DNA of 64,000 nucleotides from contig JAFKHH010000012.1 in assembly GCA_017306865.1 (NCBI GenBank), forward strand, positions 1 to 64,000. The letters are read 5' to 3'. Every line of letters begins with the position of its first letter. Position 1 is the stretch's first letter. Origin of the DNA: Filimonas sp. (lineage in GTDB: Bacteria > Bacteroidota > Bacteroidia > Chitinophagales > Chitinophagaceae). The position numbers were made by a program, and so were the translations under genes. Below, piece after piece: positions 43,803-52,042 of the stretch. Under the pieces are notes generated by a model. The model searched no databases. It had not been told where the DNA came from and saw only the letters and a program-made list of their open reading frames with translations.

Positions 43803-44981
43803 TTATTGTTTCGCACTCAATAGCCAATCCTGTATCCCCTTCATTATTTTCTGGCTCACTTGTTTATGAAATTTAGGATCCAGTATTTTCTTTTCGTCTT
43901 CTTTATTACTCAGGAAGGCAACTTCTACTAAGGCATTCGGGTATTGGGTAGGGCCACTCAATGAAAAATTGAAGCTGCCAACATTTCCATACTCATCTAA
44001 TCCTAACGTAAGCATTTGTTTTAGGATCGCTTTACTTAATGGCCTGAAGCCAATGTAACGGTAATATGTACTCGTTCCTTTTACGCTTGCGTTGCCGCTT
44101 GAGTTCAGGTGTATGCTTACTAACAAATCCGGTGCATAGTTTAGCAGCATTGTATTGCGGTCTGTCATTGTAAGCGACGCATCATCCGTACGGGTCATAA
44201 ATACATTTTTCACCCCGGCGGCTTTCAATGTTTTTTCCAATTGCTTCGCCATTTTTAGCGTGTAATCTTTCTCCAGTACATGACTTGTTATACCGTCTGC
44301 GCCGGAGTTGTCTCCGCCGTGGCCTGCATCTATAGCGATTCTTAGCTTACGAATGTCCAAAGAAGGGGGTTGTTGTTTTATACGCAGTACGAGTTTTCGA
44401 CCTACACTGTCATAGTACAAATGATGGCCCCAGTGTTGCTCATGTTTCAGCTCTACTATTACACGGAACACATCGTCTTCAGTTTGCTCATAATAAACAT
44501 TCTTTACTTCTTTAGCTGTACTTAGTTGTGTAATCCAGTTTGTATTGCTCGTTGCGCCATAGATATCCAATATGAGACGGGATGGATGAATGTCCTGGAA
44601 ACATTTATAAGGCAGTTTTTCTGCGAGGTTAATTTTTACATAATCATATACAGAGTCTCCATACACACGGAAAGACTCGGTGAGATAGTATGCCTTCGGT
44701 TGTACACTGTCTGCGCGTTTTACAAAAGCCTTAGAGATGTAAGCATAATGCGACTGTGACAAATGCACTTTGTAATCATCCTTTACACTATCCACTACCC
44801 TGATCACTACATTCGTATCAATAAATCCCATTTTTGCACCGCCAAGTCGGTCTTCTCCGAGGCCATAGTTAAAGAAAGGGAATTTACCGGTTGTTCTTCC
44901 CATCCAGAAGCCGGATGGCAATTCTTGCGCCGTAAGATTGATGGAGAGTATAGTCAGGATGGCGAACAGCAATTTTTTCAT
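43803..44981 (-). CDS. N-acetylmuramoyl-L-alanine amidase (Amidase_3)
   Basis: 392 residues from ATG 44981 (signal peptide MKKLLFAILTILSINLTAQ). An N-terminal AMIN-like beta region of about 150 residues is followed by Amidase_3: RIAIDAGHGGDNSGADGI (first zinc histidine), the glutamate in HVLEKDYTL, VSIHLNSSGN (third ligand) and LVEVAFLSNKED (catalytic glutamate). It cleaves the amide between muramic acid and the peptide stem in the periplasm, probably during cell separation or wall turnover. The frame open to 45128 begins inside a dispersed repeat. Confidence 0.9.
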   Translation of the reverse strand: MKKLLFAILTILSINLTAQELPSGFWMGRTTGKFPFFNYGLGEDRLGGAKMGFIDTNVVIRVVDSVKDDYKVHLSQSHYAYISKAFVKRADSVQPKAYYLTESFRVYGDSVYDYVKINLAEKLPYKCFQDIHPSRLILDIYGATSNTNWITQLSTAKEVKNVYYEQTEDDVFRVIVELKHEQHWGHHLYYDSVGRKLVLRIKQQPPSLDIRKLRIAIDAGHGGDNSGADGITSHVLEKDYTLKMAKQLEKTLKAAGVKNVFMTRTDDASLTMTDRNTMLLNYAPDLLVSIHLNSSGNASVKGTSTYYRYIGFRPLSKAILKQMLTLGLDEYGNVGSFNFSLSGPTQYPNALVEVAFLSNKEDEKKILDPKFHKQVSQKIMKGIQDWLLSAKQ

Positions 44982-45508
44982 CTGCTTAGTTGAGGTTTTA
45001 TGTTGCTCAAGATAATAAATAAGCTGAAGAATGGTTTCAATAGGCTTAATAATACCGCACAAAAAAGCAACTTTCACCGAACAAAACGGCAGTTGAGGTA
45101 TTTTTAAACACATAGGGGTTGGCAGCATGCTCTAAAATGTTTGCTTAGAGATAGCGCGCGACTTGTGGGGATAGAGGTGTAACACGCTGTGCTATGTTTA
45201 TTGCTTATGCTCCGAAGGGACACAATAGGGCACATAGGGAAAGCCGCGAAGCGGCTTCTGGGGTGCTTTTAAGTATTTGAAGCTTTGTGTTCTCTGCGTC
45301 AGTGGGATTTACCGCGGAGGCGCAGAGGACGGGGAGGATTTTTTTCGCGGAAAACACAGAATACGCGGAAGTTTTTAGTGTACCAGTTTATTGACGATTC
45401 CCGGCTCACGATTCACGAACCCTGGTGTTCCTTCGTGCCGTAGTGTCTTGGTGACCCATCTTTGCGGATATATACTAACACATTGTGTAAATGCCAGATA
45501 TTTGCGCC
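44982..45508. other. Intergenic region occupied by a dispersed repeat and word blocks
   Basis: No gene is visible. It contains a 193-bp repeat copy (45101-45293) and, to 45420, CGCAGAG and CACGATT words (TTCTCTGCGTCAGTGGGATT; CGCGGAGGCGCAGAGGACGG; CCCGGCTCACGATTCACGAA). Confidence 0.5.
45101..45293 (+). repeat. Dispersed repeat, copy 1 (partner at 55627-55817)
   Basis: Starts TTTTTAAACACATAGGGG and ends GTATTTGAAGCTTTGTGTTC. Shared blocks with copy 2 include GATAGAGGTGTAACA, CTCCGAAGGGACACAATAGG, GCACATAGGG, AAGCCGCGAAGCGGCTT (a hairpin) and GGTGCTTTTAAGTATTTGAA. Middle parts differ more. No ORF. Confidence 0.85.
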
Positions 45509-46597
45509 ATGAAAAACATACACCATCCTTCTGAAATACTCGATGCAGATACAATCACTCTCATAAAAGGCGAGGCTGCTGCTGCGGAACGGCTGGAGGC
45601 AATGACACCTAAACTGCTGGAACTTATCTATTCCAGGCAATGGTTTCGCCTGTTGGCACCCAAAGCATACAATGCGCCTGAAATGGACTTGCCTGAAATT
45701 GTACGGCTGGAGGAAGCGATTGCATGGTGCGATGGCAGCACAGGCTGGGTGGTAACATTGTGCGCCGGTGCATCCTGGTTTGGTGGTTTTATTTCGCCTA
45801 AGGCTGCAACTATTTTTAATGATGTGCAGGTATGCCTCGGAGGCAGTGGCGCCGCTACGGGAACAGCGGAAATAACAGCAGATGGTTTTCTGGTAAATGG
45901 TAAATGGCTGCACGCTACAGGATCGCCACATGTTACCGTTTTTACAGCCAACTGCGTCATCACCAAAAACAAGATCCCTGTAAAAGATGATAGCGGCAAT
46001 GAGCTGATAAAACCTTTTTTCTTTTTGAATGACGAGGTCACCCGTATTCATACCTGGACATCTGTTGGTATGGTTGCAACAGCGAGTAATGCGTATGAAG
46101 TAAAAAACCTGGCAGTACCAACGGAGCGATGTTTCAGCCTGAAAACAGAGGATGCAGTTATACCATCCAACTTATATAAATATCCATTTTTACAGTTGGC
46201 AGAAGCAACACTTGCTGCAAACATTTCCGGTATGGCATTGCATTTCCTGGAGGAAGCATTGGAACTGGTAAAATATAAAAATGAAAGGCAACAACTGATC
46301 GCATTACCCGCAATATCTAACGCGATCAATACACTCACGAATAACAGGGCCTCATTTTATACTCAACTTGATGCCTCCTGGGAAGAATTGAACATAAACG
46401 GATGTATCACAGAAAAAACGCTGGCTGCATTGAGTACTGTTTCCAGGAAACTGGCCAACGAAGCGATACAGCTTACAGACCGTTGTTTTCCTTACTGCGG
46501 ACTAGCTGCGGCATCAAAAGAAACAGTAATAAACCGTACATGGCGCGATATTCATACAGCCAGCCAGCATAGCCTGCTAGCCTACCCTGTATTGTAA
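45509..46597 (+). CDS. Acyl-CoA dehydrogenase-like flavoprotein (HsaA/HpaC-type oxygenase group)
   Basis: 362 residues. It has the N-terminal helical domain (EIVRLEEAIAWCDGSTGWVV), the mid-domain beta barrel (GGSGAATGTAEITADGFLVN, ATGSPHVTVFTANC) and the C-terminal acyl-CoA dehydrogenase-type domain. The CDGSTGW and GSG...A patterns are those of the flavin-dependent monooxygenase/dehydrogenase branch (pigment, hydroxyphenylacetate or steroid oxygenases) more than of fatty acyl-CoA dehydrogenases; the glutamate base is not obvious. ATG 45509 follows a GATATTTG box by four bases. Substrate unknown. Confidence 0.75.
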   Translation: MKNIHHPSEILDADTITLIKGEAAAAERLEAMTPKLLELIYSRQWFRLLAPKAYNAPEMDLPEIVRLEEAIAWCDGSTGWVVTLCAGASWFGGFISPKAATIFNDVQVCLGGSGAATGTAEITADGFLVNGKWLHATGSPHVTVFTANCVITKNKIPVKDDSGNELIKPFFFLNDEVTRIHTWTSVGMVATASNAYEVKNLAVPTERCFSLKTEDAVIPSNLYKYPFLQLAEATLAANISGMALHFLEEALELVKYKNERQQLIALPAISNAINTLTNNRASFYTQLDASWEELNINGCITEKTLAALSTVSRKLANEAIQLTDRCFPYCGLAAASKETVINRTWRDIHTASQHSLLAYPVL

Positions 46598-46675
46598 GGT
46601 TCTTTTCCGAACATTTTACAGCATCTGCCAGTTATATAAACAGTCACACTACTATTCTTAATAAAAACCAATAAC

Positions 46676-47605
46676 ATGAAAGCGTTTCTGACCGCAACAC
46701 TACTGCTTTTTTCTGTCGTTCTCTTTGCGCAGGACCAGACAATTAAGAACCTACAGACCGAAGGCACAAAGAAGATAGAAAAAGATGCCGCTGACACTGC
46801 TCAGAAAACCTGGAAAAAAGGTGGCATTTTTAGTTTCAACATTGCGCAGTCCTCGCTCAGTAACTGGGCAGCGGGTGGCGATGATTTTTCTATGTCACTG
46901 ACTACCTATCTGAACCTATATGCGTATTACAAAAAAGGCAAGCATAGCTGGGACAATACACTGAATGTAAACCTGGCTTACATTAACTCTACATCGCTGG
47001 GCACAAGAAAGAATGATGATCGATTTGATATCTTATCAAAGTATGGCTATGCATTGAACCCTAAGTTGAACTTATCGGCATTGTTCAACTTCAGGTCACA
47101 GATGTTTAAGGGCTATAATTACCCTACTGATAATACAAAAGAATTGTCATCTGACTTTCTTTCTCCCGCATATGTATTGCTCAGCCCCGGTTTAGATTAT
47201 CACCCGGTGAAAAACCTATCTATATTTCTATCACCAGCTTCCGTAAGATGGACGATTGTAAAGAATGATAGTCTTTCTGCAAAAGGCTTATACGGTGTAG
47301 ATACGGGCAAGCATGTAAAAACAGAATTTGGTGCATTTGCTACAATCAACTACACGGCTAATATTACAAAGGCATTAACCTACACAGGCAGGTTAGACTT
47401 GTTTTCAAACTATCTGAAAAATCCGCAGAATATAGATGTAAACTTTACCAACCTGTTTGCGGTAAAAATATCGAAGGTTATCTCTGCTACATGGAGCATT
47501 GACCTGATCTATGATGATGATGCAAAACTATTTGGACCAGGCAAAGATGCACCGCGCACACAGTTTAAATCTGTAGTAGGTGCGGGGTTGATGGTGAAGT
47601 TTTAG
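46676..47605 (+). CDS. DUF3078 domain-containing outer-membrane-like beta protein
   Basis: 309 residues with signal peptide (MKAFLTATLLLFSVVLFAQ). WKKGGIFSFNIAQSSLSNWA with AAGGDD is the DUF3078 signature; the rest alternates short beta strands (LNLYAYYKKGKHSWDNTLN; FGAFATINYTANITKALTYT), as in an outer-membrane beta barrel, ending in a terminal phenylalanine (GLMVKF), typical of outer membrane proteins. Function unknown. A strong terminator follows. Confidence 0.85.
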   Translation: MKAFLTATLLLFSVVLFAQDQTIKNLQTEGTKKIEKDAADTAQKTWKKGGIFSFNIAQSSLSNWAAGGDDFSMSLTTYLNLYAYYKKGKHSWDNTLNVNLAYINSTSLGTRKNDDRFDILSKYGYALNPKLNLSALFNFRSQMFKGYNYPTDNTKELSSDFLSPAYVLLSPGLDYHPVKNLSIFLSPASVRWTIVKNDSLSAKGLYGVDTGKHVKTEFGAFATINYTANITKALTYTGRLDLFSNYLKNPQNIDVNFTNLFAVKISKVISATWSIDLIYDDDAKLFGPGKDAPRTQFKSVVGAGLMVKF

Positions 47606-47650
47606 GAAGGGTCACATATAGTCATTCAGACATAAAGTTATTAATATAAG

Positions 47651-47683
47651 AGAGCGGCTCATTTTTGAAAAATGAGCCGCTCT
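47651..47683. terminator. Bidirectional terminator between DUF3078 and acyl-CoA dehydrogenase genes
   Basis: Sixteen-base perfect arms AGAGCGGCTCATTTTT and AAAAATGAGCCGCTCT, nearly contiguous, between convergent genes. Confidence 0.9.
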
Positions 47684-47732
47684 TTGTATAAGTCAATCAG
47701 TCATCGACATTTATTTATGTGAATGACTATTC

Positions 47733-49526
47733 TTAAAAGATATATTTCTTTTCTGCGATCAGCTTATCTGCAATTTTTCGTCTTGCGTCTTTTGTATTAA
47801 ATGGCTCTACTTTGGTAAAGCGTTTCAGGCCGATGTGCATCATACGAAGCTCATCTCCTTCTGCAAAACTGTTGAGCGCATCTTTACCGGCTTTGTTAAT
47901 ACGGTCAGCCGCATCGTACATATACGTGCGCATGATGTCGATTTGTGATGCATTTGCAGCTTCGCCGGTTTTATCTACCAGTTTCATTACGCGCAGCAAT
48001 GCGCTTTCTGCATGATATGTTTCAATTGCCATGTCAGCAATGTTCATCAGTATTTCCTGTTCTTTATCCAGGTTCATCATCAGCTTTTGCACAGCAGCAC
48101 CGGCTGTCATTAAGATCGCCTTTTTGAAATTGATGATGTATTTCTTTTCTTTTGCAAAAGGCGTTTCATCGTCATTGCTGAAGTCTGGAATACTCATCAG
48201 TTCTTTTGACACCGCCATTGCAGGCGTCATCAGATCCAGCTTTCCTTTCATGGCACGCTTCAGTGTCATATCCAGTGTTAACAACCTGTTGATCTCATTG
48301 GTTCCTTCATAGATCCTGTTGATACGGCTATCACGGTATGCACGGCTGATCGGGTATTCATCACTAAATCCATTGCCTCCATGTATTTGTACGCCTTCAT
48401 CTACTACAAAGCTGAGCGTTTCACTGCCAAATACTTTCAGCATCGCACATTCGATAGCGTATTCTTCTGCTGCACCAAGTAATGCTTTATTAAACGGTTC
48501 GCCTGCAGCTTCCAGTTCATGCTCTTTGTTATCTATCCATTTTGCAGCACGGTACAGGCCGCTTTCTGCTACCCACATGCGAATCGCCATTTCAGCCAGC
48601 TTATGCTTAATTGCGCCGAAGTTTGCGATCGGCTGCTTAAATTGCTCGCGTGTTGCAGCATATTCAACAGATGCATTGAATGCGCGTTTAGCGCCGCCCA
48701 ATGCTGCCGCATCCAGCTTCAAACGCCCTATGTTCAGAATGTTGAATGCAATAATGTGGCCTTTGCCAATTTCTCCCAGCACATTTTCTACCGGCACTTT
48801 ACAATCCTGGAAATACAATTGCACTGTTGAGGAGCCTTTGATTCCCATCTTATGCTCTTCTGGGCCATTGGTAAATCCTTCAAAACCTCTTTCAACTATA
48901 AAGCCGGTGAATTTATCGCCATCAATCTTTGCAAACACCGTATATACATCTGCAAAGCCACCGTTGGTGATCCAGCATTTCTGTCCGTTAAGTATATAGT
49001 ATTTACCGTCGTCGCTCAGTTTAGCCGTTGTTTTTGCACTCAGCGCATCACTTCCGCTATTAGGCTCCGTCAGGCCATAAGCACCTTTCCACTCACCTGT
49101 TGCCAGTTTAGGAATATATTTTTGCTTTTGCTCTTCTGTTCCGAAGTATAAAATAGGAAGAGAACCGATGCCAGTATGTGCAGCAACAGCCACAGAGAAG
49201 GAGTAACCACCGCCGAGGCCTTCGTTCACAATAGTAGATGTAATAAAGTCTTTACCTAATCCACCATACGCTTCAGGAAAAGAAGTAGATAATAAGCCTT
49301 GCTCACCAGCTTTCTCCATAAGAGATGGCATAAGCCCTGGCTCCATTTTATCTATGCGGTCCATAATGGGAATGACTTCTGCGCTAACAAATTGTTCGCA
49401 CATCTCCATTACCATCTTCTGCTCTTCGTCAAAGTCTTCGGGAATAAAAGTGTCAAATGGATTACTTTCTTTAATCAGCCATTCACCACCTTTTAATGCT
49501 GCGGCATTTTGTGTTTCGGCACCCAT
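47733..49526 (-). CDS. Acyl-CoA dehydrogenase (VLCAD-like, with C-terminal extension)
   Basis: 597 residues. EKAGEQGLLSTSFPEAYGGLG, GAYGLTEPNSGSDALSAKTT, KCWITNGGFADVYTVFAKID and QIHGGNGFSDEYPISRAYRD are the canonical acyl-CoA dehydrogenase blocks; a helical C-terminal domain of about 180 residues makes it like very-long-chain enzymes. First step of fatty acid beta-oxidation. ATG 49526 (MGAETQNAA) is preferred to a Met three codons up. The MarR gene lies directly upstream on the same strand, with only a word-repeat block between. Confidence 0.9.
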   Translation of the reverse strand: MGAETQNAAALKGGEWLIKESNPFDTFIPEDFDEEQKMVMEMCEQFVSAEVIPIMDRIDKMEPGLMPSLMEKAGEQGLLSTSFPEAYGGLGKDFITSTIVNEGLGGGYSFSVAVAAHTGIGSLPILYFGTEEQKQKYIPKLATGEWKGAYGLTEPNSGSDALSAKTTAKLSDDGKYYILNGQKCWITNGGFADVYTVFAKIDGDKFTGFIVERGFEGFTNGPEEHKMGIKGSSTVQLYFQDCKVPVENVLGEIGKGHIIAFNILNIGRLKLDAAALGGAKRAFNASVEYAATREQFKQPIANFGAIKHKLAEMAIRMWVAESGLYRAAKWIDNKEHELEAAGEPFNKALLGAAEEYAIECAMLKVFGSETLSFVVDEGVQIHGGNGFSDEYPISRAYRDSRINRIYEGTNEINRLLTLDMTLKRAMKGKLDLMTPAMAVSKELMSIPDFSNDDETPFAKEKKYIINFKKAILMTAGAAVQKLMMNLDKEQEILMNIADMAIETYHAESALLRVMKLVDKTGEAANASQIDIMRTYMYDAADRINKAGKDALNSFAEGDELRMMHIGLKRFTKVEPFNTKDARRKIADKLIAEKKYIF

Positions 49527-49539
49527 GACAAACAAGTTT

Positions 49540-49637
49540 TATTGATTTGAAATTTGAGATTTAAGATTTGAAATTGTTGAATTGTTATTTGGTTAAATTG
49601 TTTGGTCAACAATGTAACAGTTTAGCAATTAAACAAT
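49540..49637. repeat. Intergenic inverted repeat, AATTGTT/AACAATT family
   Basis: ATTTGAAATTTGAGATTTAA, GAAATTGTTGAATTGTTATT and GGTTAAATTGTTTGGTCAAC on one side, CAATGTAACAGTTTAGCAAT and TAAACAATTTA on the other. It abuts the MarR stop codon. Confidence 0.65.
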
Positions 49638-50078
49638 TTACTTCAGGTTATCATACACCTTTTGCAAGACCAGTTTCACTACTTCTATATCATCTTTTCC
49701 TACGTCTACCAGTGCTTCATCCATGGTTTGATTTGCAAGACCAATCGTTATGTCCTGCAACTCCCTTGCACTGTCTGTCAGATAAACGAGATTCATACGC
49801 CGGTCTTCCTTAGAAGAAACACGTTTTACTAATTTTTGTTTTTCCAGGTTATCGATCAGGCGTGTGATACTCGGCTTATCACGAAAGGTGCGGTTGCACA
49901 ATTCCTGTTGGCTAAGCCCATCCTCCTTCCAGAGATGATAAAGCACACTCCACTGCTCAATGGTAATCTCCAAACCAGCCTGCCGGAAGTTTTTCTGTAA
50001 CCTGCGGGCCACTGCGATGGATGCCATACCATTGATAACGCTATATAATTCACCTCTTTTAAATTGGTTGTTGGGCAT
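49638..50078 (-). CDS. MarR family transcriptional regulator
   Basis: 146 residues. Winged-helix motifs: TIEQWSVLYHLWKEDGLSQQELCNRT and DKPSITRLIDNLEKQKLVKRV with the wing SSKEDRRMNLVYLT. It starts 40 bases after a candidate promoter box CAACTTTG; the palindrome 50084-50097 between box and start would suit autoregulation. Position upstream of an acyl-CoA dehydrogenase fits the Bacteroidota arrangement in which such a repressor controls beta-oxidation genes and senses an acyl-CoA; the effector is inferred. Confidence 0.88.
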   Translation of the reverse strand: MPNNQFKRGELYSVINGMASIAVARRLQKNFRQAGLEITIEQWSVLYHLWKEDGLSQQELCNRTFRDKPSITRLIDNLEKQKLVKRVSSKEDRRMNLVYLTDSARELQDITIGLANQTMDEALVDVGKDDIEVVKLVLQKVYDNLK

Positions 50079-50083
50079 ATAGT

Positions 50084-50097
50084 TAGTTATGCAACTA
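50084..50097 (-). promoter_or_regulatory. MarR-type operator candidate TAGTT-N4-AACTA
   Basis: A perfect five-bp inverted repeat with a four-base spacer (TAGTTATGCAACTA) within ATAGTTAGTTATGCAACTAT, six bases upstream of the MarR start codon and downstream of its likely -7 box. Size and position fit repressor autoregulation. Confidence 0.55.
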
Positions 50098-50268
50098 TTT
50101 CAAAGTTGGTTTGTTTTTATGAATAAAACAAGATTTCTTTCGTTAAATTTTGGGAGGCGGATTGGGAATGATTTTGATGCATGAGAACGGATTTTTACTA
50201 TTTTAAGCCTTTAAAAAGAAATAGTTACCGGCTAACCGGCTGGCTAGTAACCTGTAATAGGATTTTAT

Positions 50269-51072
50269 TTGAACACCTTTTTTCTTCCATATCAGCAATC
50301 GCAAGTGCATTTCTACCAGTATGGAAATGGACCAAAGAAAATATTTTGTTTTCATGGGCATGGAGAAGATGGTAGCAGCTTTGCTTTTTTAGAAGGTACG
50401 TTACAGGATACGCATACTTTATATGCCATTGACATGCCACTGCATGGCAAAACTGTGTGGCATGAGGAAGATATATTTTCTGCGGCTGTTCTATGGGAAA
50501 TTATTTCATTGCTGAATCCTTTAGAAGAAAAAATATTATTGCTGGGTTATAGCATGGGAGGAAGGATGGCGCTCTGTCTATTGGAAAACAATTTTATACA
50601 GGTGGAAAAGCTGGTGCTGATAGCGCCGGATGGCTTAAAGAATAGTTTCTGGTATTGGTCCAGCACACAGACAAGGCTCGGCGTAAGAATATTTAAATAT
50701 ACCTCCGTACACCCAGAGTGGCTACTTAAGCTTGCAAAGCTTTCTCAACGCACAAAATTGTTACACAAAGACCTGTACAAAGTGGCGCAGTATTATTTAT
50801 CTGACGCAGAACGCAGGCAGTTATTATATAAACGCTGGATGTTTGTACGGTCATTCAACCCATCATTGGCGCGGGTAAAAGAGATTGTTATTCAATGCAG
50901 CATACCTATACGGATGTTGTTTGGCAGGCATGATTCCATCATCCTGTTTAAGAATGGATTGTCGTTCAGCAAATCGTCCGGAAGGCTTATTACAACAGCT
51001 ATTGCAGAAGGCGGCCACCGTCTTTTAAAGGAAAAATATATCCCGAATATTCTTAAGGTAATAAATGAGTAG
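50269..51072 (+). CDS. Alpha/beta-fold hydrolase
   Basis: 267 residues if read from TTG 50269. FCFHGHGEDGSSFAFLEG is the oxyanion region, LLGYSMGGRMALCLLE the nucleophile elbow (GYSMGG), RMLFGRHDSIILFKNG carries the acid, and AEGGHRLLKE the histidine. No signal peptide. The start is uncertain: TTG 50269 or a GTG at 50305, as a promoter-like TTTATTTG overlaps the TTG. Possible functions include ester or lactone hydrolysis; substrate unknown. Confidence 0.78.
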   Translation: MNTFFLPYQQSQVHFYQYGNGPKKIFCFHGHGEDGSSFAFLEGTLQDTHTLYAIDMPLHGKTVWHEEDIFSAAVLWEIISLLNPLEEKILLLGYSMGGRMALCLLENNFIQVEKLVLIAPDGLKNSFWYWSSTQTRLGVRIFKYTSVHPEWLLKLAKLSQRTKLLHKDLYKVAQYYLSDAERRQLLYKRWMFVRSFNPSLARVKEIVIQCSIPIRMLFGRHDSIILFKNGLSFSKSSGRLITTAIAEGGHRLLKEKYIPNILKVINE

Positions 51073-51102
51073 ACTGGTGTATATTCATACAAACTAACTA
51101 TT

Positions 51103-51624
51103 ATGTTCAGGCTTACCCTTACCCTCGCAGTAATTGCATCATTCTTTTTTGCCGGCTGTTACTCATCTAATATTTCCAGTTCCAGGACTACCCCCGTTAC
51201 GGGAAAACGTATTGTAATAGGGAACATTTACACCACTAACATAACAAAACCTAAGGGTAACATATCGCAAGACACACTTTGTGTATGCATTGGCCAATCT
51301 ATGCAAGAGGCATTCACGCCATATTTACAAGAAGCCGGTTTCACTGTTATTACTATTCCCATTACACCCAAAATGGATGTATTACAAACAATGAAAATAG
51401 CTGATTCACTAGGCGTAGATTATCTGCTTACAGGTAAGGCAGATGTGGAGGCAAAATCGTATAACAATGTTTTCACCAGGAATCTGACGGCGAATATTAT
51501 TAACCTGAAATCTAAAGAGGTTACTTTAAAAAGTTCTTTCACCAATGGGGTTGCGGTAAGGCCGATAAAAGCAGCGCAACATTTGGGAAAGAAGATAGTT
51601 GGAGAGTTGAAGAAAAGCAAGTAA
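51103..51624 (+). CDS. Lipoprotein of unknown function
   Basis: 173 residues. A type II signal (MFRLTLTLAVIASFFFAGC, lipobox FAGC) places it at the outer or inner membrane. The mature part is a small alpha/beta domain (GKRIVIGNIYTTN..., FTVITIPITPKMDVLQTMKI, ADSLGVDYLLTGKADVE) resembling TolB-like or CsgG-like secretion-accessory folds, but I cannot assign it. It follows the hydrolase gene by 30 bases. Confidence 0.7.
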   Translation: MFRLTLTLAVIASFFFAGCYSSNISSSRTTPVTGKRIVIGNIYTTNITKPKGNISQDTLCVCIGQSMQEAFTPYLQEAGFTVITIPITPKMDVLQTMKIADSLGVDYLLTGKADVEAKSYNNVFTRNLTANIINLKSKEVTLKSSFTNGVAVRPIKAAQHLGKKIVGELKKSK

Positions 51625-51639
51625 ACCATATCGCAACGG

Positions 51640-51935
51640 ACATAGAGTCTGCCCGGCCGTGTCATTCTACCGTTAGGGCATCTCTATTGTTAGCATAGGT
51701 TGCATACCTACGGCATGCAAGAGAGGCGAATAACTAGACGCTACCAATGTCTGATCCCTACGGGATCGGTTGTATTCAAGGCTAAATGTTCTATAAAAAC
51801 ATCCACCATGATCCCATGGGGATCAGATATCGGTAGTTACATCCACATAAAAAATGCTGCCATGCCGTAGGCATGTAATAGAGAGTTTGTTTTTTAAAAA
51901 TGTGTCCTAACGATAGGCAGTGTCATTCAGGCGAG
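51640..51935. repeat. Cluster of short palindromes with TAC, GTA or ATG triloops
   Basis: The gap of 51625-52042 has no gene. It carries GCATACC-TAC-GGCATGC (51702-51718), GATCCC-TAC-GGGATC (51753-51767), TGATCCC-ATG-GGGATCA (51809-51825) and CATGCC-GTA-GGCATG (51861-51875), plus CCGTTAGG and CCTAACGATAGG words at both ends. The hairpins are spaced by roughly 50 bases. Similar CCTACGGG-type arrays are familiar from other Bacteroidota intergenic regions, which I cannot verify here. Confidence 0.75.
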
Positions 51936-52042
51936 GGAACATGCAAAAGAAAGCCTGGCGTTTTTTCTGCCCTGGAGCCTTCGTGGCAAACAAACCCGCA
52001 AATATCTGCACGAGTTAAATAATATTCTCTTTCTTTGCCCCA

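Noticed and set aside
44982-45128. Extension of the amidase ORF upstream of its signal peptide
   Set aside because: The extra residues derive from a dispersed repeat; a signal peptide begins at 44981.
45413-46051. A 212-residue ORF on the minus strand
   Set aside because: It overlaps the acyl-CoA dehydrogenase-like gene antisense and has no recognisable domain.
48319-48999. A 226-residue ORF on the plus strand
   Set aside because: It is an antisense shadow of the acyl-CoA dehydrogenase, with a serine/alanine-rich composition typical of such frames.
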